Positions 1 through 5,220 of a stretch of DNA of 7,411 nucleotides are shown here, piece by piece; the first letter of the stretch is position 1, and each line of letters starts with the position of its first letter. The notes beneath the pieces are model-generated. The model saw only the letters and a program-made list of their open reading frames with translations, searched no databases and was not told the DNA's origin. A program made the translations under genes and the position numbers. The stretch is from Anaerolineae bacterium (lineage in GTDB: Bacteria > Chloroflexota > Anaerolineae > B4-G1): assembly GCA_030612185.1 (NCBI GenBank), contig JAUWOI010000207.1, forward strand, positions 1-7,411. Reading direction: 5' to 3'.

Positions 1-81
1 CCCCCCCCGGCGGGCCCCCCCACGGGGGGGCGCCCCCACACCCCCCCCCCCCCCGGCCCGCCCCCCGCCCCCCCGCCACCC
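1..81. other. C/G low-complexity stretch at window edge
   Basis: The first 81 bases are almost only C and G in long homopolymer runs, with no T and just a few A. Ordinary coding sequence begins abruptly at about base 82. No gene continues here in recognisable form, although the frame of the following gene stays formally open because no stop codon can form without T. It is most likely a sequencing or assembly artefact at a contig end, so residues read from it should not be trusted. Confidence 0.75.
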
Positions 82-1371
82 GAACTGGCGCGCAAGATCG
101 CTGACTACGCTGGCACGCTGGAGGGGTACCGTCGTTTTCGCAACACCGTGCTCTTCCTGGTGGCCGACGATGAGCGGGTGGACGAGATGGTGCAGACAGC
201 CCAGCGGTATCTGGCCATCGCCCGCATCACCAGCGACGCGGAGCGGATGAGTGAGTTCACCGCAGAGCAGCGCAAGAAACTGAAGAAGATGGGCGAGGCG
301 GCGGAGTTGGAGGTGCGCGTGTCCATCACCTGTGCCTACCGCCACCTCTATTTCCCTCGCGCCGACGCGCCACAGCGGGACAGCAACCTGGCTCACGCGA
401 TACTGCCGGCCCAGGATCAAGGAGAGGTCAGGCAAGATCAGTCGGCGGTGATGTTACGGGCGCTCAGGCAACAGCAGAAAACGCTCACTGGTGACGATCC
501 CACGCTGGCCGCGGCCTACGTCAAGTCCAGGGCCTGGGATGCGAACCAGGTGAGTCTGACGACTGAGGAACTGCGCAAAGCCTTCGCCCGGCGGCTGGGA
601 CTGCCGCTCCTGTTGGACCTCAACCAGCTCAAGAAGACGATCCTCAACGGCGTCAAGAGCCACGTGTGGGTCTACTACGACGCGGCGGCGGAATTGGGCT
701 ACGACGCCGACTCGCCTCCGCCGGCGATTCAGATAGACGATGAGGTCTATCTCTATCTGCCCGAGGAGGCTGCCCGCCTGGATTTGCCCATCAAGGGCAA
801 GGTGAAGCCGTCACCAACGCCGGGGGGTGAAGAGGTGCCTGGCCTGGAGCCAACCTGTCCCGTCTGCGGTCATCCAGCCGGTCAATGTACCTGTGGGGAT
901 GAGATAAACTTCCGCACGCGCCGGGAGCCGCTGCGGGGTGGGGGGGTCCCCCAGCAGGCCTTTCAGCAGTTGCTCGATCGCTGCCACGACCAGCAGGTGA
1001 CACACCTCTCTACACTGCGTCTCATCCTGCGCGGGGACGGGCCGGCTGGCGCCCGGAATATGCGCAGGTTGGGGTTAGTCATCCCCCAACTGGGCAAGGG
1101 CGAGTTTCTGGTGGAGCAGACCTACAACGCCGAGTTTGGGGAGGGGCAATACCTTTCCAACAAGATAGCACTGGACTGGGAGTTGTACCGGCGGCTCAAG
1201 CAGGTGACCGATGCGCTGGCGCAGGAAGCAGTCAAGTTTGTGACCACCACTAAACTGACAGCGGGTTTCCCCGACGGGCTGGAGGTTCAAGGCGACCAGT
1301 TCCGCACCATCCACGAGGTGCTGACCACGGTGGGACTGGACAAGATTGAACTGGAGGGCGAGCCACTATGA
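82..1371 (+). CDS. DUF499 family ATPase-type defence protein, C-terminal part (5' truncated)
   Basis: This is the last ~430 residues of a larger protein; the frame is already open before the first in-frame GTG (148), so that codon is internal. Visible in order are a conserved block around ADYAGTLEGYRRFRNTV and FLVADDERVDEM, a helical segment with TSDAERM, the block ITCAYRHLYFP, and IQIDDEVYLYLPEEAARL. A small cysteine cluster CPVCGHPAGQCTCG follows (codons 856-894), resembling a zinc knuckle. The end carries an EFGEGQYLSNKI-type segment. From memory these match the C-terminal half of DUF499 proteins, usually about 1000 residues with a P-loop ATPase domain N-terminally, not visible here. DUF499 proteins, including the BREX protein BrxC/PglY, occur with DNA methyltransferases in phage-defence clusters. 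The TGA stop overlaps the ATG of the ASCH gene by 4 nt, so the two are probably translationally coupled. The family call is fairly secure; the activity of this fragment cannot be judged. Confidence 0.8.
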   Translation, partial: ELARKIADYAGTLEGYRRFRNTVLFLVADDERVDEMVQTAQRYLAIARITSDAERMSEFTAEQRKKLKKMGEAAELEVRVSITCAYRHLYFPRADAPQRDSNLAHAILPAQDQGEVRQDQSAVMLRALRQQQKTLTGDDPTLAAAYVKSRAWDANQVSLTTEELRKAFARRLGLPLLLDLNQLKKTILNGVKSHVWVYYDAAAELGYDADSPPPAIQIDDEVYLYLPEEAARLDLPIKGKVKPSPTPGGEEVPGLEPTCPVCGHPAGQCTCGDEINFRTRREPLRGGGVPQQAFQQLLDRCHDQQVTHLSTLRLILRGDGPAGARNMRRLGLVIPQLGKGEFLVEQTYNAEFGEGQYLSNKIALDWELYRRLKQVTDALAQEAVKFVTTTKLTAGFPDGLEVQGDQFRTIHEVLTTVGLDKIELEGEPL

Positions 1372-2318
1372 AAGCCCTGAGTTTCCATCAGCCGCGCGCC
1401 GAGCAGATCATCCGGGGCGACAAGACAGTAGACATTCGCACCTGGCAGGTGCAACATCGGGGACAGTTGGTCGTCCACGCCAGCAGCAAGCGGCGCGATG
1501 GTCGCTGCCGCCTCCTGGGCTTCGACCCCGACGCGCTGGACTACGGCGCGCTCATCGGCACGGTGGAACTGACCGAGATCGTGCCGCTGGACGAGGCAAT
1601 CTACGAATCGCTGCGCGGGGAGCACTTGCTCGACACTCCCTTCCCGGGCTCGCCGTGTTACGCCTGGCGACTGGCCAACCCCCGGCGCTTCGATGCGCCC
1701 ATCCCCTACCGCGGGCGGATGCGCCTCTTTGAGGTAGATGCTGTAGGGCAAGATGGCATCTTGCCCAACGTGCCACGCCAGAGCACTCGACGCATTCCCT
1801 ACCGCGTGACGCCGCCTCCGGAACCCGACCCAGAGCATCCCTTTGTGCTCTACACCGTCCCGGAGGCCAACGGCGGCTACCGCGTGGCCCTCTACCAGTG
1901 GCTACCACACAACAACAATGTTCGTAGCAGTGCTCGTAGTAGTGCTCGTAGTGACGACTTCAGTCGTCCTGCTCCTGGTGCTATGTGGGGCATCGAACTG
2001 GGCGGTGACCCGCTGCGTGCCGTGGCCGATCACCTGCTGCACGCGCTGCGAACAAATGGCTACAAAGCCACCGATCTGGCCCGCGCCGCCGGCAGCGAAA
2101 AGCCCTTCTACCTGGACGAACTGACCGGTCTGCGGTTGGCTCTGATCCTGCTCGCCGTCAAGCCGCTGGCCCGCCACGACCGCATCGAGGCCATCGGCCA
2201 GGGTGTGCAGGCGATGGGCGACGAGGAGGCCTACTACTGGTTCTCTAAGTGCAGCGCCGGATCGGACGCACTGCGGGCGCAAAAGGCGCTGCGCATTCTG
2301 CTGGCGGGAGCTGGTTGA
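1368..2318 (+). CDS. ASCH-domain protein with conserved C-terminal domain
   Basis: The protein has 316 residues. Residues 1 to ~122 form an ASCH (PUA-like) domain: an SFHQPRAEQIIRG start, then the signature G17-D18-K19-T20-V21-D22-x-R24, VVHASSK, and a GTVELTEIVPL strand. ASCH domains bind or hydrolyse modified nucleosides or RNA; bacterial YqfB is an acetylcytidine amidohydrolase. Residues ~160-316 form a second domain with FVLYTVPEANGGYRVALYQW, GDPLRAVADHLLHALR, FYLDELTGLRLALILLAVKPL and DEEAYYWFSKC. I tentatively relate it to the DUF7680-type domain found beside DUF499/DUF1156 genes (from memory, uncertain). The ATG overlaps the DUF499 stop by 4 nt, with GGAGGG at 1353-1358 as ribosome site. 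Two repeat-derived segments interrupt the protein, near residues 127-133 and 186-201. Given the context, it may be a modified-base sensor or accessory factor of the defence system; that is inference. Confidence 0.78.
   Translation: MKALSFHQPRAEQIIRGDKTVDIRTWQVQHRGQLVVHASSKRRDGRCRLLGFDPDALDYGALIGTVELTEIVPLDEAIYESLRGEHLLDTPFPGSPCYAWRLANPRRFDAPIPYRGRMRLFEVDAVGQDGILPNVPRQSTRRIPYRVTPPPEPDPEHPFVLYTVPEANGGYRVALYQWLPHNNNVRSSARSSARSDDFSRPAPGAMWGIELGGDPLRAVADHLLHALRTNGYKATDLARAAGSEKPFYLDELTGLRLALILLAVKPLARHDRIEAIGQGVQAMGDEEAYYWFSKCSAGSDALRAQKALRILLAGAG
1746..1766. repeat. In-frame palindrome, 10-bp perfect arms
   Basis: GGGCAAGATG (1746-1755) and its exact reverse complement CATCTTGCCC (1757-1766) are separated by a single base. 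The palindrome lies inside the ASCH gene between the two domains and is translated as GQDGILP without breaking the frame. I have an impression of similar GGGCAAGAT palindromes between genes in Chloroflexota-like genomes, but copy number cannot be checked here. Confidence 0.75.
1923..1968. repeat. In-frame 12-bp tandem repeat followed by a palindrome
   Basis: CGTAGYAGTGCT is repeated at 1923-1934 and 1935-1946, with a partial third copy from 1947. It is followed by GACGACT-TC-AGTCGTC (1953-1968), a palindrome with 7-bp arms and a 2-nt loop. The unit length is a multiple of three, so the array encodes an RSSA repeat and copy-number change would not shift the frame. It interrupts the C-terminal domain of the ASCH protein between ALYQWLP and the GDPLRAV block. 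Confidence 0.75.
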
Positions 2319-2356
2319 CTGACAAAACTCCGGGTTAGCCCTGGGAACAAGAAATG

Positions 2357-2438
2357 GGACGCAGATTGACGCTGATAAACGCTGATTTTCTGGCTCTATC
2401 CGCATACGATCTGCGAAAACCTGCGTGAATCTGCGTCC
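2357..2438. repeat. MITE-like intergenic repeat with 11-bp terminal inverted repeats
   Basis: GGACGCAGATT at 2357-2367 is exactly inverted as AATCTGCGTCC at 2428-2438. Each arm repeats a related 10-base unit about three times: ACGCAGATTG, ACGCTGATAA, ACGCTGATTT on the left, and three CTGCG-led units at 2411-2440 on the right. It fills most of the 142-bp gap between the ASCH and DUF433 genes and encodes nothing. The ACGCAGATTnACGC type of sequence resembles widespread intergenic repeats of environmental bacteria (from memory). It could fold into a long hairpin in RNA. Confidence 0.75.
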
Positions 2439-2460
2439 TGAAAGATATGGGAGGTGACTG

Positions 2461-2697
2461 ATGACCCACGACCGCATTGAGGTTAACCCGGCGATTATGT
2501 TCGGCAAACCGGTGATCAAAGGCACGCGCATCACCGTGGAGCACATTCTGCGCAAACTGGCTGGAGAGATGACGATTGACGAGATTCTGGCCGACCATCC
2601 GCACCTTACGCCGGATGACGTATATGCTGCGGCAGCCTTCGCGGCCGATTACAACGGCCGCTGCGGGTTTTGCTTGCAGGCGAGTGATGAGGTATAA
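2461..2697 (+). CDS. DUF433 domain protein (VapB-like antitoxin)
   Basis: The 78-residue protein has the typical DUF433 sequence: IEVNPAIMFGKPVIKGTRITVEHIL, then a helix-turn-helix-like part with EMTIDEILADHPHLTPDDVYAAAAFAADY. DUF433 proteins are DNA-binding antitoxin-type proteins, usually encoded just upstream of a PIN-like DUF5615 toxin. Length is normal, but the tail after AADY, which contains CGFC, is unlike the usual end. The strong ribosome site GGGAGGTG (2449-2456), 4 nt before ATG 2461, fixes the start. The gene ends with tandem stops TAA TAA. No DUF5615 gene follows; the next gene is unrelated, so this appears to be an orphan antitoxin, a relic or a solitary regulator. It sits directly after a MITE-like repeat. 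The family call is secure; the present role is unknown. Confidence 0.88.
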   Translation: MTHDRIEVNPAIMFGKPVIKGTRITVEHILRKLAGEMTIDEILADHPHLTPDDVYAAAAFAADYNGRCGFCLQASDEV

Positions 2698-2698
2698 T
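2670..2698 (+). promoter_or_regulatory. Candidate sigma-70-type promoter for the TIGR04255 operon
   Basis: A perfect -10 hexamer TATAAT lies at 2693-2698 and a partial -35 TTGCTT (3 of 6 consensus bases) at 2670-2675, with the ideal 17-nt spacer. Transcription would begin near 2705, about 37 nt before the ATG at 2742. The element overlaps the last codons and tandem stops of the DUF433 gene. It would let the lower-GC gene trio be transcribed independently of the upstream defence genes. The -35 is weak and the TATAAT is partly formed by stop codons, so chance is possible. Confidence 0.45.
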
Positions 2699-2741
2699 AA
2701 CACCACACTGGTCACCCACACATCAGAATGGAGTCGTTCAA

Positions 2742-3518
2742 ATGATATGCTTCCCACACCAAGAGGACGTTCGTTTAGAGCGTGCCCCGTTGGCTGAAGT
2801 TATTTGCCAGGTTCGCTTTCCACCTGTCTTGCGAATCGCCAACGAATACCCCGTCGCCTTCCAAGAACGAATAAGAGGGCAGTTCCCACAGTCGGCGATT
2901 GAGCAGGGTATGACTGTTCGTATGGCTCCTCTGGAAGCGGAACCGCCTTCAGCAGAGCCTAAGCCGCGTATCTTCCGCTTCAGATCGCTCGATGGACATA
3001 CGACGGTTTCCCTGGCGCTGAACTTCTACGCACTATCGACGACATCCTACACGCACTGGGCAGACTTTCTCGATCTTCTTCAGCTCGTCAACCAGACTGC
3101 CGGTGAGATATACGATCTTCCGTACGCCGTGCGCGTCGGACTGCGCTATATCAACCACTTGACTTTCGAAAACACGGGTGCGAGCAGTATCACAGAGTTG
3201 TGGGAGATCCTTCGTCCTGAACTCACTGTGCTATTGAAAGATGACTGCTGGGACGAGCCGTTGGAAATGATTAACCAACTCTTACTCGCCGCTGATGGGA
3301 ACGAGCGACTGATGCTAAGGAGTGGTTTCAGAGGTGGAGAAGAGCCGGTCTTTCTGCTGGACTTTGACTACTATGCGGAGGGTAACATGTCTTTGGAAAA
3401 CCTGCCTGACCTCTGCCAGCGTTATCACGACATGATCTACAGTGCTTTCCACTGGTGCATCCAAGAGGAGAAACTGGCGGTGTTCGCTCCGATTCCTGTC
3501 GCGGGGGAGGAGGACTAG
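2742..3518 (+). CDS. TIGR04255 family protein
   Basis: The 258-residue protein has the hallmarks of the sporadically distributed TIGR04255 family: an N-terminal APLAEVICQVRFPPVLRI segment (residues 15-32), a following PVAFQERIRGQFP block, and the motif GLRYINHL (residues 133-140). The C-terminus has the helix DLCQRYHDMIYSAFHWCI. Length is normal for the family. The biochemical role is unknown; members are patchily distributed and often lie among mobile or defence genes. The start is ATG 2742, with GGAG at 2730-2733 as ribosome site. An upstream ATG at 2728 is in another frame. It ends 1 nt before the GTG of the next gene and leads a compact three-gene unit with lower GC than its flanks (57-58% in two counted lines against 72-73% in flanking genes), which suggests separate acquisition. 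Confidence 0.85.
   Translation: MICFPHQEDVRLERAPLAEVICQVRFPPVLRIANEYPVAFQERIRGQFPQSAIEQGMTVRMAPLEAEPPSAEPKPRIFRFRSLDGHTTVSLALNFYALSTTSYTHWADFLDLLQLVNQTAGEIYDLPYAVRVGLRYINHLTFENTGASSITELWEILRPELTVLLKDDCWDEPLEMINQLLLAADGNERLMLRSGFRGGEEPVFLLDFDYYAEGNMSLENLPDLCQRYHDMIYSAFHWCIQEEKLAVFAPIPVAGEED
3506..3514 (+). promoter_or_regulatory. Strong ribosome binding site fixing a GTG start at 3520
   Basis: GGAGGAGGA lies 5-6 nt before GTG 3520 and inside the last codons of the TIGR04255 gene. It supports GTG 3520 over the in-frame ATG at 3442, which lies deep in the upstream gene, and over the internal ATG at 3595. Confidence 0.65.
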
Positions 3519-3519
3519 C

Positions 3520-4224
3520 GTGGACGCAAGACCGCTGAGCAGTTACGCCGAAGCAAACGCTTTCCCTGTCTTTGGGGATACTACCACGTTGGGAATGCCC
3601 GGTCAAGTGAAGAGGTACTCACCTGGGTGGCAGGATTTTAAGTTAGCCAGGGGTGACAGTACGACGGTTATCTGGATCATTTCACGTTTTGTCGAAAGAA
3701 AGGAACAGCGTTCACCTGGTCCCGTCACAGGCACAGGGCCATCCGAAGCGATTGTCCTACCCATTGCCCTGGATGCGACTGAAGATAGTGGAGACGGCAT
3801 ATCTATGTTGGAAATAGTTGCCGAAGCGGGCAACGAAACAGCCTTTGTGCAAGCAGCAAGCGAGATAGATTGGTCTCGACGCCCGGCTGCAGACTTTGCG
3901 CGGGCTGTGCGTCTGGCTCTGGCAGCCGGAGCACACCTGCTCGCGCGGAACCTGGCGGACTATGGCCATCGTTTGCACCCACAACACGAGGAACTCGCCA
4001 AAATGGCCCACATCCTGGCCCCTCCCCGGGTGGTGCGCACCGGCTTGCCGCCTGATCCATCGGGACGGGCAAACTTGGAATGGATGCGTGACCACGCAAC
4101 CGAATATCGGGGGCGGTGGATCGCATTGAAGGATGGTGTGTTCATTGCTTATGCTCCTACTGCTCGCGCACTCAAGGAGCAATTGCCGACCACAGATGGT
4201 CTTTTCTTAACGCGGGTGATCTGA
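3520..4224 (+). CDS. Conserved hypothetical protein with DUF5678-like C-terminus
   Basis: The protein has 234 residues from the GTG chosen because of the strong GGAGGAGGA site and the 1-nt gap to the upstream stop. Three parts can be seen. Residues 1-70 contain GDTTTLGMPGQVKRYSPGWQDFKLARG and are unrecognised. The middle helical part, ADFARAVRLALAAGAHLLARNLADYGHRLHPQHEELAKMAHILAPPRV, looks like a tetratricopeptide-style helical hairpin (inference). Residues ~185-234 contain LEWMRDHATEYRGRWIALKDGV and a FIAYAPTARALKEQL pattern, resembling the DUF5678 domain, whose function is unknown. There is no signal peptide or membrane segment. Its stop overlaps the protease ATG (TGATG), so the two are probably translated together. 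The pairing of a DUF5678-like protein with a small retropepsin-like gene is one I believe recurs in Chloroflexota and Cyanobacteria, suggesting a functional pair; this should be verified by search. Confidence 0.72.
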   Translation: MDARPLSSYAEANAFPVFGDTTTLGMPGQVKRYSPGWQDFKLARGDSTTVIWIISRFVERKEQRSPGPVTGTGPSEAIVLPIALDATEDSGDGISMLEIVAEAGNETAFVQAASEIDWSRRPAADFARAVRLALAAGAHLLARNLADYGHRLHPQHEELAKMAHILAPPRVVRTGLPPDPSGRANLEWMRDHATEYRGRWIALKDGVFIAYAPTARALKEQLPTTDGLFLTRVI

Positions 4225-4679
4225 TGGTACTGCAATTTGCCAACGGTCGCCCATTTGCAACCGGTATATGTTTGTATCGGGATCAACTTGCATCGGGACG
4301 CATTGAAACCTCTCGCATCGTTGTCCGTGTCTCAATTGGTGGTTTTCAGACCCAGGCAGTGGTGGATACCGGTGGCGTGTATCTGGTTTGCGACCCGGAA
4401 ATATCTGACCTGCTCAGTTTGAGTGCAAGGGCAGACCTTGGGGTTGACACCTTGGTTATTCGCGGCTACAAATATGAGGGTCGTCTTCAGAGGCTTACAA
4501 TCACTATGTTGGCCGAGGAAGGAGAGAATCTTGGACTCGATGTAACCGCCTTTATCCCCTGCCTCGCCCCAGGCCAGGAATGGCGATTCCCATCGTTTCT
4601 AGGGCTGCAAGGCTGCCTGGAATTCTTGCGCTTTGCTGTTGACCCCGGTGCGAATGCCTTCTACTTTGGCCCGTTGTAA
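4224..4679 (+). CDS. Retropepsin-like aspartyl protease
   Basis: The 151-residue single-domain protein has a catalytic-type motif AVVDTGG, with the candidate catalytic aspartate D48 in D-T-G, followed by VYLVCDPEISDLL. A downstream FLGLQGCLEFLRFAVDP segment and FYFGPL end fit the hydrophobic-hydrophobic-glycine element and the last strand of the retropepsin fold. Retropepsins of this size act as homodimers, each subunit giving one aspartate. The residue after DTG is Gly rather than the usual Ala or Ser. No signal peptide or transmembrane segment is visible, so it should be cytoplasmic. ATG 4224 overlaps the previous stop by one base, and its preferred substrate may therefore be the co-translated partner or the TIGR04255 protein; this is inference. 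It ends the lower-GC unit; 52 bp without a clear terminator separate it from the next gene. Confidence 0.77.
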   Translation: MVLQFANGRPFATGICLYRDQLASGRIETSRIVVRVSIGGFQTQAVVDTGGVYLVCDPEISDLLSLSARADLGVDTLVIRGYKYEGRLQRLTITMLAEEGENLGLDVTAFIPCLAPGQEWRFPSFLGLQGCLEFLRFAVDPGANAFYFGPL

Positions 4680-4731
4680 GGACCACCTCCCAGGGCGTCG
4701 GCCAGCAGCCAGTGGAAAGTGAAGTAGTGTG

Positions 4732-5220
4732 ATGAACGCGTCCCCCATCGGCAAACTGCCACCCCAATACACCTTCATCCTCAATCCCTACACCGACGCC
4801 CGCTTCACCCGTTGCCCCGCCTGCGACCAAAAGACGAAGCAGCGCAAATTGCCGCTCTTCATCCACGTCGAGCCGCTGCGCCCCATCGTGCTCGGCAAGA
4901 CCTGCCGCTACTGCCCCGATTGTGACCTGCTGATCGTCCACCAGGACGAGTTGGAGGCGCAACTGGAGGCGCTGTTTGCCGAGCGCGATCCTTCCCTCAT
5001 CGGCAACGACTACCTGGTGCTGGGCACGGTGGAGCGCCAGGCCTGGCGGGAGAGTCTGAAGCAGCCCAAGGGCATCCAGGGGATGCTGGAGCATCTGCAC
5101 GACTTCAAGGAAGTGCGCACCGTCGAGTACCAGCCCGCCGGGTGGTATCCAGCCGACGAACCTGCCGCCCGGGAAAAGCGCCAGACCAGGCGCAAGCGCA
5201 AAAGGAGCAAACGGAGATGA
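4732..5220 (+). CDS. Cysteine-rich zinc-ribbon-like protein with basic tail
   Basis: The 162-residue protein starts at ATG 4732; a GTG directly before it at 4729 is an alternative, and GGAAAG at 4714-4719 is the only weak ribosome site. Five cysteines are arranged as C28-P-A-C31 and C58-R-Y-C61-P-D-C64, a likely zinc-ribbon pair separated by RKLPLFIHVEPLRPIVLGKT. The rest includes a HQDELEAQLEALF helix and GNDYLVLGTVERQAWRE, and the C-terminus is strongly basic (QTRRKRKRSKRR), suggesting nucleic-acid contact. I recognise it only as a widespread conserved hypothetical protein. Its stop codon overlaps the methyltransferase start in ATGA, a 4-nt overlap indicating translational coupling and probably equimolar expression. 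GC content returns to the high level of the methyltransferase. A DNA-binding accessory subunit of the DUF1156 enzyme is a reasonable hypothesis. Confidence 0.75.
   Translation: MNASPIGKLPPQYTFILNPYTDARFTRCPACDQKTKQRKLPLFIHVEPLRPIVLGKTCRYCPDCDLLIVHQDELEAQLEALFAERDPSLIGNDYLVLGTVERQAWRESLKQPKGIQGMLEHLHDFKEVRTVEYQPAGWYPADEPAAREKRQTRRKRKRSKRR

Noticed and set aside
148..150. GTG as the start of the first gene
   Set aside because: Conserved-looking coding sequence in the same frame continues upstream to at least base 82, so the GTG is internal to a truncated gene.
1287..1838. Long minus-strand open frame
   Set aside because: It is antisense to the end of DUF499 and the ASCH domain, both recognisable on the plus strand; its translation has no recognisable domain.
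2366..2410. TTGACG as a -35 element before DUF433
   Set aside because: No acceptable -10 lies 16-18 nt downstream; the hexamer belongs to the repeated unit of the MITE-like element.
3442..3519. ATG 3442 as start of the DUF5678-like gene
   Set aside because: It lies 77 bases inside the TIGR04255 gene with no ribosome site; GTG 3520 has a strong one.
4665..4730. Minus-strand peptide HYFTFHWLLADALGGG in the gap after the protease
   Set aside because: It looks protein-like, but it is too short, lacks a start and ends at a stop within the protease gene. It could be a gene relic, but this is not supportable.
4680..4731. Terminator between the protease and Cys-rich genes
   Set aside because: No stable hairpin followed by a T run is visible.
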